Both the position numbers and the translations under genes were made by a program. A DNA stretch of 64,000 nt from Porodaedalea pini (Eukaryota; Basidiomycota; Agaricomycetes; Hymenochaetales; Hymenochaetaceae). The notes beneath the pieces are model-generated. The model saw only the letters and a list, made by a program, of their open reading frames with translations. It was not told the origin of the DNA and made no database searches. Below are positions 32,617 through 46,871 of the stretch, piece by piece (within the stretch, counting starts at the first letter, position 1; the number at the start of each line of letters is the position of its first letter). The stretch lies in contig NBAY01000093.1 in assembly GCA_002794775.1 (NCBI GenBank), forward strand, positions 62,001-126,000, given 5' to 3'.

Positions 32617-34155
32617 GGTGTGTACGAACGCGGGTGGACGACGTCAGGATCGTGCCAAGTAATCCTTATAAGCTTGAAAGCGAGGCGGCCGCTCATCATA
32701 TCGTCGACGTAAGGCATTGATGCACGAAGTCAGCTGCTCGTTGTTTTCTAGAGCGCTCACACGGCGTGATCTGTTTGAATTGAGTTTTCATATTCCTTCC
32801 GATCGTTCAAGGTTCGGAGCGAGGAAATTGATCGATGTAGATAGAGCCAATAAACAAATCACCTGCTTTATGATACAGAAATATGGCTCCACCTAAATCA
32901 CTAAAAGACATGAGATGAAGAAATTGCTTACCTTCATATATCACACTCTACCAAGAGAAAAGCCTAGAACCATAATCATGTTGTTCGAAGTTGTAGTTGG
33001 GCTTCGTGGCGACGGTTGTACTGATGCGCACGTGACATTCAAGAGAAAGAAACAAAAACAACAAAAAAATAGCCTTTGACATACTGAGCTCTGAAACAAA
33101 CGGATAGCGGACATGTATAAGTAAACTAGGTATTTGTGCTGTAGAAGTTAAGCGAAGAATGATTTTAAAAAAAGGGTAGAATGAAGAACCGGCTCCCATC
33201 AAATCAAAACTCAGCTGATCGGCCGTCTCGCAGCAATGATTGAGCTCGTCATTCCAACAAGTCACCTGTGGTTTCGAAGACAGAGCGGTATTTCAGGTTT
33301 GGACAAGTTCATCGAGAAAGCCCGCTAAATACAGAGAGTACTTATGCTGATCACATATTTCTATGAAGGATACCTATGGAAGAAACGAAGAAATTCAAAT
33401 TTCGATATCTAAAAGCAAAGTACCTTGTGCTACGTCACGGAGTGGGAGAACAATTTTTCTCGATGACGCAACGTGCCACATCATGTAAGCAATACTACTC
33501 CCTAAATAAGCATACTACTACATAATAAGTACGTACTACAGTGGTACCTTTCATATTGTCAGTCGTGGACAGGATAGCAATATCTCACGCTGCACTTGGT
33601 TATGCACTATGCTACATCTGAAATCCTACAGCTCAAAATCTCGGATGGTTCCATGTCCTCCTACTACTGTCTCCTTGCCAGATGATGATGATAGGTTGGC
33701 CCTTTGGGAACAACCCAGCTCAGCGGTAACGCTGGCTCTAGGATGCGTGGGCCAATGAAAGTCAGAAGAACAAAGCAGATTCGCATTTGTCTAGACATCT
33801 CAGTGCTCTCCAGTAGAGATCAATCGGAAAGTCATCAAAGATATAACTATCTGCGGTGCTCGTAGTTAAGTGGCAGCAGGTTACGGGTTCACTCTGACTG
33901 ATCGTTCCACATTTTGAGGATGTTAACAGTCTGTTGCTTCCTCAAGCGCTGATTGGAGTCGGTTGCAAGGCTGAGCAACACCCCACTGATAGTCGTATCC
34001 TTATGGCCTACGGGAATGTTACCATCACAAATTCCTGTCTTCGTCCGTGCTTCATTCATACGCTTACCGTCCATTCCATATATATACCATAAGGCATTCT
34101 CAAGCACGCGCAACCACTTCCACATTACTTGAAGCCTCGTATTCGTAAGTTTAGA
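32617..34155. other. Intergenic region between divergent genes
   Basis: About 1.5 kb separates dehydrogenase copy 2 (minus) from the membrane protein gene (plus). It presumably holds both promoters. Short frames on either strand show no domain. Confidence 0.5.
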
Positions 34156-35797
34156 ATGAGAACCACACTCGCTGGTCAGGCCGTTTCGAGCTTTGAGCCT
34201 GATGCTCAACAAGAAGTGCCGATTTTCTCTTCAATTGTCCATGCAGAATGTCTACAAGTTATCGTCGCCACACTTCTCGTTTATGACATCGGTACGTCCA
34301 TATGAAATGTGCTTCTGTTTCTTTGGTACTGAAAATACGTCTTCCGCCTCTCTCCAGCTATCACATTGGATAAGGAGGCGATAATGTGCCTTGTCTTACG
34401 TTATCTCCTGTGTCGACTGAAAACTATCTTGATCCAGGTCAAATATTTCTGGGTACGTGTTCCTCAGAAATTGATCATATTCGTCAAGTTGAATAACTTG
34501 CGCTTTAAGAAGCGCTCCTTAAACTCGGTTAGCTTTATCTTCTTTGCAGTGAGTCTAGAACAAGCCAAACTCCACCAGAAGGCATAACATTCCTTCCTAT
34601 TACCTTGACGGGATTAGAACCGATATGCAGGACTGCTTGCAGCTATTCTGGGAACCATGAATAAGGGTTTTCTTCAAGAATAACTGACAAAGTTAAAATC
34701 ATCATTCCAGCATTCACGTTTCATGTGAATGCCGCATTGTATGTGCACGAGTCCTTCTTACACTGACGTCCTGCGCCGCTAAAACAGTATCCATCAGATG
34801 TATGTTTGTTGACTCACGTTAGAAGCAAGAGGCTGAAGCTAAGTTCCAGGCACGACCATAGCCTGGGTTGTGGCCTTCGGCAGTGAGCACCTTATATTTT
34901 CCATTACAATATCCCATACTCACCTAATACAGACTGGATAATATTCATATCCATTGACTGTATTTCACTGATCTATTCTTTTGTCGTGTATTTTTTTTAA
35001 ATTCCAATTCTCCTAGATATTCTGATTCTACGGGTCCTGGCTCTTTATATGCATAGTATGTCTTCAAGCTGCCACGAAGCGCTCCATATCAATGCTTTCT
35101 GGCCGCAGACACCAAGCTCGCTATCTTTCTCAAACTGTTATTCGTCATTGAAACAATATCGATGCTGGCATCTATCATTGTTAAGAATCTCTTCGTAGAA
35201 CGTGAGTTGCCTTTCTTCTATCTTGGTCGTAGATGAAACTGAGGGACCTTTAGTGGCCATAGGAATACTAGCGGAGCGTCTCACCTTCTGCGGCGATTTC
35301 AGGAACATGCCGTTGTGGGCTAATGTTATACCTTGGTAAGCCAGTTGCTTACACTTTGCTCTTCATCTGGGTTTATGCTCAGGATAGGGCTCTACCAATG
35401 GGGAACGGACTTATCTTGATGTCCCTTGCGATATACAAGTCTGCGCAATACTGGAGCGAGTCAGGAAGCTTCAGTGGACTCGACCTTGTAAAGGTCGTCG
35501 TACTAGATCAGGCTGTTTACTTCATGTTGTGAGTCCTTACGCATGTTTCATAGCAGCCCTTTAGATGACTAAGTATACTTTAGACTGATCTTCAGCCTAC
35601 TCTCGTCTATCATTTCAAACCAATTTCTGGGTCTGAACCCTGTTCTGGGGCTCATCCTGAATGAGCTTGGTAGCCCGATACTGCTGTGCATTCTGGGCAG
35701 CCGCCTTCTATTTCATTTGAAAGAGGCCGGGGAACGTGGAGAGAACATGGGAACAAGCTACAAGGTCGACACCATAAGCATCATACAATTCACCTGA
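34156..35797 (+). CDS. Multi-span membrane protein, probable DUF6533 family
   Basis: Exon 1 reads from MRTTLAGQ to CLQVIVATLLVYDI, then splices at GTACGT (34291) to AITLDKEAIMCL. The pattern (hydrophobic helix, YD, ITLD-E) resembles the N-terminal DUF6533 domain of Agaricomycete seven-span-like proteins. Later hydrophobic exons are FLKLLFVIETISMLASIIVK (about 35135-35200), TLLFIWVYAQDRALPMGNGL (about 35350), a helix ending DQAVYFML (35530), and PILLCILGSRLLFHLKEAGE near the end, which also fits. Stop TGA at 35795-35797. Some middle exons (34400-35100) were not resolved. Function unknown. Confidence 0.55.
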
Positions 35798-35995
35798 GCT
35801 CGAACAACGGGAGTTCCGAGGTAACGATTACACAGAATAGTTGATTCGACGTACTGAATATTGTAAAGCTATTGTCGGTTTCTGCGCACACATGCCATAG
35901 GGATGATTTGGAAGGATTGGTATTGTATGATTGTCACGCTCTGGCGAGAAAACAGATCAGTACGAAAACAATATAGGAATTTACGGCGCCACTAC

Positions 35996-37640
35996 TCACG
36001 AGCTATTCCGAGAGACATTCTTTCGAAGCTCGCCGACTTCTGCTGTCATCCCCGGCCAATTTTTTTTTTTGATGAGGCTCTCCAGTATACCAACCTCATC
36101 TACACCAGGAGTGTCCATTCGTAAATACCTATCGAGGCACGAGATAAATAAGTTTGCAAAGAGCAGAAGTTCAACGGAAGCACATACTGGAATTTTGACA
36201 AGAAGATCGCAATCGTGAATGACTGACTGATGAATGGCTCGAGCCGAGTGAAACTGAGTTGCGACAACTGCTGAGAGAAAAACGAGTCCTTCCCATGTAT
36301 GCTTTAAGCTTTCGCGCAGATGCCAGTCAATGTAAAGTAAGTTATTAGAGTAGTTTGGATCTGCGAGTAAACCGCAGTACTGTGTCCAAAACAACATGAT
36401 AGGTTCTCGATTGCGAAGGATTTCCTTAGGATTTGTGATGGCGTACAGTGGCTTGACTTTCAATAACTCGCCTTCACCCTCCCGAAGGTCTATAGTGAAG
36501 AACGAAGTCCTAAGAAAGGAGGAACATATGTGATGTAAAATCACTCACCTGCTCAAAGTATCCGCGGCTTCTGCAAGAAACCTTAAAATATTAGCACGGA
36601 CCTGACTAAAGTTCGCTGCAGATATCCTCAAAACAGGAAGCATATGTCTGAGAACAAGATCCATGTCATCCAGATCTCGAAGCGATCCTGCATCGTCAAG
36701 GATTGGCTTGAATTGATCAAGTACTGCGCTCAGGCCGCTAGGCTTGCAGAGAGCCAACATGTCGGTATGAGCCTTCCTGGGCCAAACAGATCGATAGGCA
36801 TCTTCTGTGTTCAGAGCTTCCCGCAGAGCCGCAGCTTCGTGACGCAAGACAGCAATGTTGAAGAGATGTCTCTGCCGTGGGTAGTCTTGTGCCAGATGTA
36901 TAATCTACTCGATAACAGCAGATCGAAACGGCATCATTGAATGCCTCCATGGAGGCTTGAGACAGTTAACTGAATAACGAGGACAGAAACGTACTCATTT
37001 GCTTAGCTGCATAAAAGTACGACTTTGGCGTGCGATACGAGTATCATTCCAGCGTGCGACAGTCTATCTACCTTAGACATATAATAACCCTGTCAAGTTA
37101 ATTGGCTTTCCTTCTAAATTGGAGTCCGGCGTAAGCGCAAAATCGTTGCGGGAACCTTTGTACCCGTGTTTGGACCTGAAGAACCTTCCAATAGCATTCA
37201 TTGCATGACATAACTTCTTTTCATCGTTGGCGCGATCAGCCATACGCTCAACAATTTTGCCGCCTCGTTGATAGAAATACGTATCCAGAATTCTACCTGG
37301 AGGGAGATTGTCACAGGTTTGGTTTGACGACATCGATCTCATCGCTCTAGAGTGCAGCGAGCAGGTGTGTGAGACCTCATCATCGTCTTCAAGATTACCC
37401 TGGGATGCGGCGTATTGGTCACCAGTGGCATCGGGAGTCGTAGCATTTGATTCTGGATTCCACTTCTTGCGACTAACCGTGTGCTCTACAAATCTCCCTG
37501 CAGGCTGAAAGAAGTACTTAAGCTTGTCGAGAGTACGACCTGGTCCGGGGAGATCGAAGACAGTCGATGTCGAGGGCGTTGCTCTCGACTGAACAAGTAT
37601 ATTCCGAGTAGCGGCCTTTCGTCTGAGACGATTGATTCGC
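35996..37640 (-). CDS. Hypothetical multi-exon protein
   Basis: Coding frames on the minus strand join across a good intron near 36490-36530 (donor GTGAGT, acceptor TTAG): LRFLAEAADTLSR to TSFFTIDLREGEGELLKVKP. Upstream pieces are LAQDYPRQRHLFNIAVLRHE (about 36890), a segment with YFYQRGGKIVERMADRANDE (about 37240), and FDLPGPGRTLDKLKYFFQPA (about 37530). The C-terminal region is leucine-rich with two hydrophobic stretches (VELLLFANLFISCL). No family was recognised. The 5' end and the exon junctions around 36900-37080 are unresolved. Confidence 0.5.
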
Positions 37641-37939
37641 CATCGAGAGCGACGGGTTGAGGTCGCAGCAGCAGAGCAGTCGTATCAAATGGCAACAAAT
37701 GACGAAGGAAGAGAAGCACTGCAGATCACGGTCGGCAGCTGTCGTACGATAATGCACAGCCCTAAATGGTAGCTCCGGCATCTAATCAACAACACGTCCT
37801 GATAATCGCTCAGCGACTGGACCAAAGGATTTGTGGTCCTTAGCCATTGCACTTCAAATCTCTCCGAGCTCATCTTCCGTACCGGGCTAGCATACGCGAA
37901 GACATGTATTTGCATTTATCGTTCTAACATGCAGGAGCC

Positions 37940-38800
37940 CGAGAACAGAATGGTTTAGCATCTAATGTAAAAAAAAGGCGTGTGATTCGGTCATGTATCG
38001 TGTCGTGTCCTATCCAATGGTCACTTCTTGGGAGGTGGGAGAGAGTTTGTACCAAAGAATTGGATGTTTGGAGGCTGGTTGTCGCGGGTTTTACCGATTT
38101 ATAATGCGACACCGAGTAAACCAACGAAGTGGTAAGTACGATTACGGTATCAACCGAGCGAGGCGGACTCACTTCCGTAAACGCCTCAGCAATCGGCAGG
38201 TCTTTGACGATCTTGTAGCGCTCCGGAACGATCCTGCTCGTCATGCATCATGAATCGTTATGCATGTCAGGTTTGCATAAATTAGGCCAGACGGACATGG
38301 CACAAGCAATGGATAACGCATGCTTACTTCTCGACGGCGTCTGCGTCTGTATATCTGTCGAGGAAACCATCGTCAGCGGAGTGGTTTCTCGAGGTAAAAT
38401 GTAAGCCGCGTGAAGAATAAGAAGGAGGAATCGGTTTTGCTGACGGAGCAAGAGCGGAATAGAATAAGACGGAACAGAACAGAAAAGAACAGGACACGTA
38501 CTTCTCCCACGACGCAAACGAGTCGTTGAACCGCACGCCCTCAATAGAGATTAGACCCGTAATCTTTCCCTCCCTGACGAGGCGCGCCTGGTTAGCGATG
38601 TCGTCCGCCATATACTGTGCCACCTTGTCCGCGAACTCATGTTTCAAGGTGAACTACATTTTGAAGACGATATGGAAACATAAGTCTTCTCATTTGAGAG
38701 ATCTCGTATGCGCATATAAAGAAAGGGAAGAGAGAAAGGGAAAACGCACTGTGGAGAGTACAGTAACGGGTCCTGAGATGTCTCTGTACGAGGTCGCCAT
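37940..38800 (-). CDS. ABM-like small alpha/beta-barrel protein, copy A
   Basis: Starts MATSYRDISGPVTVLSTV at 38800, then after introns FTLKHEFADKVAQYMADDIA, SFASWEKYTDADAVEK and IVPERYKIVKDLPIAEAFTE. The layout (a beta strand start, K-x(5)-AD helix, SWEKY...DAD element, about 100 residues) resembles antibiotic-biosynthesis-monooxygenase or other dimeric alpha-beta barrel proteins. Splice sites join in frame. The last exon (near 37960-37980, RLFFTLDAKPF) is judged by likeness to copy B. Two relatives lie at 39421-40014 and 44944-45483. Activity is unknown. Confidence 0.55.
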
Positions 38801-39420
38801 ATTTCTACTCGTTAAAATTTCCGGCAAACTCTTAAAGTGCAGAAAGCAGAGTTCGAGATCGCGTGATAGAACGGAGAGATCAGATAGCCCAAGGAGATAG
38901 GAATGGAGATGGAGACGGAGATATGCTTTGAGGGGCACGACTTTTGCGAGACGCCGGCACATTTAGTTTTTATATGCACGAAGCAGTTCAAAATCGCACG
39001 GCCAGCGCGAAGAAGCCCGGGAAGCTGAAAAAAAATTTCAAACTTTTTTGAATGGGTGAAAGTGCGTGCTGCGCACCGCATCAACTACGAGCGAAGTCCG
39101 CGTTGAAGCTCGACGTTGAAGTTCGAGATCTATTGCATCATATCAAACCAAACCATATAGTACCATCCATTGCTCGAAGCTTCCTTATAGGAAGAATACA
39201 AGACACGTATACTATTATATCCATGCAAATTAGACCTACGACATACTGTCCGAATCCTGTCCCAGGTGATGTGAGTCACAGTCGCAACGCCGACAGTGTT
39301 TTCCAATATTAGATCGAGGGCGGCGTCAAACGAGTTTCGCATTTCGTCGTTCATGATTTCTAGCTCGGAGTGTCGTGCTATAGTCTGATCCGGGGCCAAG
39401 TTCAATTCAGGGTGTGTAAT

Positions 39421-40014
39421 CTATTTCATCGGAGTTGAAAGCGAGTCCGTCGCGAAGAAGTGGATGGTCGGGGGCTAAACAAAAGAGCATTGAGCATATA
39501 AATGGACCATCTCTTGCAGTGCGAGTAATGCTTACCCCAGAGAAAGATTCTGCGAGCGGGTGGCTTTTGAACGTCATGTAGCGCGTTGGAATGACTCTGC
39601 GCAGTTGAGTTTTCATGACGGAGCCGCGTTCAAGATTTTATCGGATGGATGAGACATGAGAAGCGTACGAGTCAATTAAGCGGAATATAGAACAAATGAT
39701 GCTTCTGTGCTTACTTCTCAACAGCGTCAGCATCCGTATACCTCTCCCATGACGCAAAGGTATCACCATTCCGCACGCATTCCATACTGAGGAATCCCGG
39801 CAGCTTTTCCTTCTTCCGCGAGCCGGAGCTGGTCAGTCATGTCATCTGCCATATACTTTACCACCGCGTCCGCGTACCCGGGCTTTACGGTGAACTGCGT
39901 GCATAATTTGAAAAAGCCTTCATCAACAACCTAATAGCGACCAGCGAAAGTAGAGAAACGCACCATGGAGAGACAGGTGACCGGCCCTGCGATGTCTTTA
40001 TACGACGACGCCAT
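39421..40014 (-). pseudogene. ABM-like small protein, copy B, probably frameshifted
   Basis: MASSYKDIAGPVTCLSMV begins at 40014. The next exon gives FTVKPGYADAVVKYMADDMT and RLAEEGK, but then one extra A in GGAAAAGC (plus-strand TTTT at 39805-39808) throws the frame. The expected continuation LPGFLSMECVRNGDTFASWE lies in the next frame. Later exons LAESFSG and PPTIHFFATDSLSTPMK to the stop at 39421 are intact with good splice sites. Either a very recent pseudogene or a sequence error. Confidence 0.6.
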
Positions 40015-40671
40015 AACTCACTTCTCAATCTAAAATGACCGACCGCGAGGGCTAGAACGGCACGAAAGTGGTTGCGGAACACAACGACGTGATGAACTTT
40101 AGAAGAGGGATGCTTGGGAACGGGAGGGCTCATTGCCAGACACATGATTTTATAGTGTGTGAGCCAAGCGAGGGGTTCTCCACGTCGGAGAAGCTAAAAT
40201 TTAGTATGGGCAGAAGCATCATTCCCGAGCACCGCGTCATCCGCCCAGCGTCAAAATCGAGCGAAGGCCGTTTTTCGCGCACGCGCTTTTGTTGTACGAT
40301 ATCGACTTCTTCAAAAGACATGTTTGTGGCTCTGATTCAAGGAGTGTTGCTAGAAGAGAGTCAAGAATCGCAAATCTGACAACAAAATTCACACTTGTTA
40401 CGTAACGAACGACACGCCCTTTCCTTCTGCTTTTCGAAAAGAACAAACACCTCAAGTAGAGCAAAAAAAAAACACAAATTCATCATAGCACCATGCCGAG
40501 GATAGCGGAAATTGACCAATACTTATTGTGAAGACGGAAAGCTAGCGTACAAACGAAAAGCAGAAATGGGAAGGACAATGTAATTGTACATGAGATGCAA
40601 TGAGCAACGAGCAGGATCCAAGGATAGACGTTGAGTGTGACGCGAAGTAATTAATCCATGCCGAATGCGGC

Positions 40672-41600
40672 TTATGAACTGACGAGCGGCGCACGCTCCT
40701 CATCGTGCAATATACCCGCGTTCCTATGCGCCACAAGGTGTCCATATAAGCTCTTCACAATCCAGAATAAGCTCAGGCACGCAAACGCCAGCGCGCTCCA
40801 ATGAATGAACGCGTTGCTCCGCTGGTGCTCGAACACGGCAAACAGCGCCCATGCAATTGCGACGGACCCGCCGAGGTCGCCCTCGGGCGCGGAGAACGCG
40901 TACGTTGCAGCGGTCGCCTCGAGGAAAAACAGACCCAAGAACACAAAGACCTTCGTCCACACGCCCGGACGGTGCGTGAGTGCATTAAGACCAAAGGCCT
41001 CGAACAGCGAAAGCACAACGAGCACGGTCGTCCAGCCATGGTACAGCGAGAACGGGAGGTGCACGAAAAGCTCATCTGCCCAGCTCGTGCTCGCGTGGTT
41101 CCGTCGAACAATGTAGTATATGTGCGTGACAGTGGACGAGACGAAGAGCGCGAAAATGAAGGCGACGACGTAGTGTTGGTGCACCCAGACGTTGACGTAA
41201 ATCGCATTGAGCACCGCAAGCAGCGGAAAGCGCCACGAGATGCCGTCGATGATCACGCGCTTCCCATTCGGGAAGAACTGGTAGACAATTGCGCCGAGAA
41301 GCAGGAGGTGGATGAGCGACCTGCAGCGTGTTTGTGAGCTCGTGAAAGACGAAGAGTGTTTTTGAACGGCACAAACCAAATACCGAATGCATAAGATGCT
41401 GGCGTAAAGAAGGTTTCTTTTCCTGAACGGTATGCTCCTTCGGGCCCAGCAACAGAGTAGATGTTCGAGCCCAGGAAAAGGAAGTACACGACTATGTTCA
41501 CAATCTGTCCAGTCTCAGCATCAGTAAAAGTTCACTCATGATATTAAGCAACGAGACACACCTTCAACAAAATTCCATCCTTCCAAGAGTCGTTGGCCAT
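40672..41600 (-). CDS. Conserved multi-span membrane protein (TspO-like topology)
   Basis: Exon 1 [13 protein letters not shown], exon 2 [20 protein letters not shown] to SYAFGIW, exon 3 [20 protein letters not shown] to the stop at 40672; donors GTGTGT and GTTTGT and both acceptors keep the frame. About eight hydrophobic segments follow one another: for example [40 protein letters not shown] and [18 protein letters not shown]. The C-terminus is short and acidic. Sequences like this are widespread in mushroom-forming fungi as unnamed integral membrane proteins; a TspO/MBR-like fold is only a guess. No lesion seen. Confidence 0.75.
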
Positions 41601-41719
41601 GGTATTTAGGGAGAGAGGAACGTCGAAGGAGATGGCAAGAGGGAGGTCTCTTCTATACACCGTGACGGCGTGGCGTGCGTCTGGAGTCAAGAGGCGCACG
41701 TGACGTCATTAACACGGAG

Positions 41720-42261
41720 CGGCCGCATATGGAAGGTAAGTCTCATTTGCATGCTCCTTCTGTCTCAAACTCAACACACAAATACAGTGTTTAACACCTC
41801 CTTGGGACAGTATACCTCCTTGGGACACATTGCATTTTCTCCATCAATTCTTAAGCAATCTGTCTGAAAAAAAAATCTGCATGCAGCCTTTAATGTCTGT
41901 TACCTATGTCTATAATATGAAGACAGTTGGTGTGTAGAAAAAATAAATATGGGTCATTGAGTGCCCAAAATTGACTATCTTATGTCCTGCTCTTTCAGGG
42001 ATTTGCTAATTTTAAAATTTCAGACAGTTATTTTACTCAAAAAATTAGGTCTGGGTATTATAGGACATATAGAGAGCAACCATGTTTATTTTTTGAGCTT
42101 TGAAAGTTGGTTTAGATGTTCTGTTGCAGCAAAGAGTCTAGGAGGCTTTGAAAGCGTGACAGAGGATTTTTGTCACGTTGATCAATGTGATTATGTCATT
42201 ATTTCTTTGTGCCGCACAATCCATGTCAATTTTATTCTCAAAAGTCTTAATCTCTCTTTGT
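41720..42261. other. AT-rich insertion at the 3' end of the CDC48-like gene
   Basis: No genes. Strong rise in A+T compared with both neighbours, with T and A runs. It directly follows the abrupt end of CDC48 similarity, so it may be the sequence that replaced the missing half. No inverted repeats were found at its ends. Confidence 0.4.
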
Positions 42262-43937
<1,676 letters not shown>

Positions 43938-43989
43938 ATAATTTCGGCCGGAAAAACCTTATATGGATTGTAAATTCTCAATCAATCAA

Positions 43990-44340
43990 AATTTGCAGAA
44001 ATTGTGCTTTATGTATCTAAAATTGATGGCCATCAAGAAATGTATTTCTGAATTCAGAGTCTGCAATCTCCTTTGCTGAAGGATAAGATAATTCTGGGAT
44101 TCTGAATCTCCATTGTCAGTAAATCAAGAGAATGGTGATTATTAGATTTAGAATCTGTAAAGTCTTGGACACAAAGGAAAGAGGCTCATTGGATTTAAAA
44201 TCCACATAGACTCCTTGCATGAATGGAAGATCTCTCTCAGATTTGGGATCTATGGATCACATGATTAGCATATATTCTATTATCTTTTCTCCCCTAATAA
44301 TGCACCCACCAAAAGCTGATTTTATTTAATCAGAAGACGC
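43990..44340. repeat. AT-rich stretch with GATT...AATC-type motifs
   Basis: Short imperfect palindromes of the kind GATTY-N-AATC recur (for example near 44090, 44145, 44200 and 44240) in otherwise AT-rich DNA just upstream of the CDC48-like start. It may be a decayed MITE; ends not defined. Confidence 0.3.
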
Positions 44341-44943
44341 CGCCTGTACTTACCAGTGTCTCTGACATTGAAGATGGGATCGGCACTGATAGGGCGCTGG
44401 TATTTTCGAGGAATGAGGTGTGCTTCCTAATTTACATTTCGAAAGGGTCAAGCTCAAGTCCGGTCACATGAAACTGCACAACGTAGCCATGCAACTACTA
44501 ACCGCAAAAAGTAGTGGAAGACGTTCTGAAACCGGTACTTGCTCCCAATGCAATGGTGCGATCGGGTGATGCAACTCTTTTTGATGTATTTATCTTCTGA
44601 GTCCTTCAAGTCAGTCTGATGTATTTCCTCAAACGATGTATGTGTTCATCAAATTCAGCCTGGTTAGTGCAAAGTATGTTGGCCCAGCACGAGTCATGGA
44701 TGGCAACCAAGCATTTTCTACTCAAGAGTTAGGAAACAAGTGACAACTCGCAACCTCTGCCTTAAGCACCACACAGGTGATCATTAACCAGACTTACAAA
44801 ATAACGCACGTCCACTCCGGACGAGGTAAAAGAACTCAAACACGCCGATGCTTCAAAAATCATGAAGATACACGTATGTAGGTTTATTGCTGGGGTTCCG
44901 GAGGCGAGATCGAGTCTGCCGGGAAGAAAAGCACTGTAGGCTC
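44341..44943. other. Intergenic, nothing recognised
   Basis: No coherent frame, repeat or RNA gene was seen in about 600 bp between the AT-rich stretch and the ABM-like copy C. Confidence 0.4.
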
Positions 44944-45483
44944 CTAGATTTCACCGAATAGCAGCAAGGCAGAATTCATTATGTCGCTCTGGCATTCATA
45001 TTCGAACTGCAGCGTACCTCGATTAAACACTGGCCAACAAACTCTTGATACGACAGTGATTGGTTCTGCAAATGCCTGCAAAGTCATCACATCAAAATCA
45101 GCCCATGCGGAGGAGAGAAGTGCATAGAGAGAGCACACGTTTCCATCGCTTCACCACTTCTGAATCTATTTGCAGAATATTCCGCATCAGAGACATGCAC
45201 GGTGGTGACGTGAGTCGCGATAATGGAGCAGAATGCGCACTTCGCCCAGAAGACGAACTTATCCCCAAATCTCGCTGCATCGAAGCTTAACGTCCCAGGT
45301 TCCGTATCCGAATTGGCGCGCGCTTGCTCAAGTGCTATGAGTCGTGCGAGCCCGTCTGCTTTGCCGGGTTTCACTCTAGCCTGTAAATTAGTTGAACTTT
45401 GGATGCAGATCGGGATTTGTTATGGTACATACTTGCACGGAACAGATGATGATGCCCGAGATGTCTTTGTACGATTCAGCCAT
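44944..45483 (-). CDS. ABM-like small protein, copy C (diverged)
   Basis: Exon 1, MAESYKDISGIIICSVQ (from 45483), closely matches the starts of copies A and B. Exon 2 (ARVKPGKADGLARLIALEQA to FVFWAK) keeps the K-P-G-x-A-D helix and the F-x-x-W-x-K turn. Two more exons, FRSGEAMETCALSMHFSPPH and AFAEPITVVSRVCWPVFNRG, lead to TAG at 44944-44946. Splice sites GTATGT...ACAG, GTGCGC...ATAG and GTGATG...GCAG join in frame, giving about 130 residues. The C-terminal half has diverged from A and B. Function unknown. Confidence 0.5.
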
Positions 45484-46871
45484 CGCTGCCCGCAAGGTAC
45501 CTTGATCCTCTTCGAGTTGAAGGTAAAACTTAGCAGAAGTTACGGGCGGCAATCCACATATACGCTTTATTGTATCCCTAGCGTCGTCACGTATATTCGA
45601 CTTGAGGCAACTTGATCCCTTACCGAGAAGTGGCATACACGTTGAAGACCGATTCTCCGGAATTGGAAAACGTGATTCGCCAAAATACTGACAGATCATG
45701 ACCGTGGTGAATCTCGTGTGTGATGTTAAAGGTAGGCGCTTCTGACTCGGAGAGCATGAGGTCGCATCAGGGTATTTAAACGCCACAATCTTAGGGATGA
45801 TTTGTTGATCCGGGTTTCCTCGAGACAGTTCCGCGGTCCGCGGATGAGCCAGTTCATGCATCGGTGATGCATAATATTAATGATGGGTTACAATCGAATA
45901 TCCTAAGCCGAAGAAAAGATGCAATGATGCAGCTCAGTCTCAATTTGCCAGAAATCCCTGAGGAATGAGATATAGCAAGAATATATAGCAAGGCCAATGG
46001 AATGATGAGATGTATGTAAATTAATGCGGTACGTTATGAGGGCAAACGTATAATAGTACCAAGGCGTCGGGAGACGATGGCTGTTGTCGATGCAAGATGA
46101 GCTTGCACAAACTGCTTTTCCTAGTCTGCATCCTCGAGACTCGCATCGCTGGTTTTGGAAGACGCGGTGCACCACATGCAGCCTGTCTGCACCCGGAAGC
46201 AGCACACTGTGTAGTCTAAAATCCAATGCATCTTTGTTGTTTATGGTCTTGCAAAGAAAGCGGGAGAGATGAATAGAGAGGAGAGAGTGGGTGCTAGCCG
46301 CCACCTTAGGCTCTGGCTCCCGAGTGTCTCCCGGAGAATATTCTACGAGAGGCGTCGGAGGATCTCGTAGTGCGAACGGGAGAACGGGGTAGTGAGAGCA
46401 AAGAGATTGGAGGATGGGTCAATGAAAGTATGCCCGAGGGGCGCGAGACAGCGATGCAGGGGAAGTGGCAGTGAGGGTGAAACCCTTCCTGGTTTCCGCC
46501 GCTACTCCGATATAGATCTTCGGTACTGTGCGCGAGATGGAAGACCATCGTCGCCTCACCATATTGACTTCGGGAGAACCTTCTCTTCCGGATGGCCAGC
46601 ATGGCAGATATACCATGGATATGACCGTGAACGGCAGGTTCCACACAGGTTGAGGGAATCTTCAGCAAACGCCAACTGAATGACGTTTTGCTGCATGCCA
46701 CGAAACGTACGTTCGACTTTGAAGACGACGAGGGAAAGACGATATCCTAAATCGAACATGTCACCCATGAATCATTAGAAAAATGAGGAAGGCACATACT
46801 CGGATCTATCAAGTTCTTAACGTCCGACGTTACAAGTGACAAGTAGGGAGAGAGGATCTCCAAAGCGTACG
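45484..46871. other. Intergenic between ABM-like copy C and BCS1-like gene
   Basis: Several minus-strand frames of 70-150 codons exist (46306-46701, 46419-46646, 45903-46304) but overlap in conflicting frames and show no domain or consistent splicing. It probably contains the 3' UTR of the BCS1-like gene and the promoter of copy C. Confidence 0.35.

Noticed and set aside
36905..36907. Apparent premature TAG in the hypothetical minus-strand gene
   Set aside because: It can equally be the AG end of an intron (acceptor TAG followed by ATTATACATC), so I do not call it a lesion.
40801..41337. 178-codon plus-strand ORF
   Set aside because: Antisense to the spliced multi-span membrane protein, whose frame has good splice sites and hydrophobic helices.
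45388..45861. 157-codon minus-strand ORF over ABM-like copy C exon 1
   Set aside because: The internal Met at 45483 aligns with starts of copies A and B; the upstream part looks like promoter read through.
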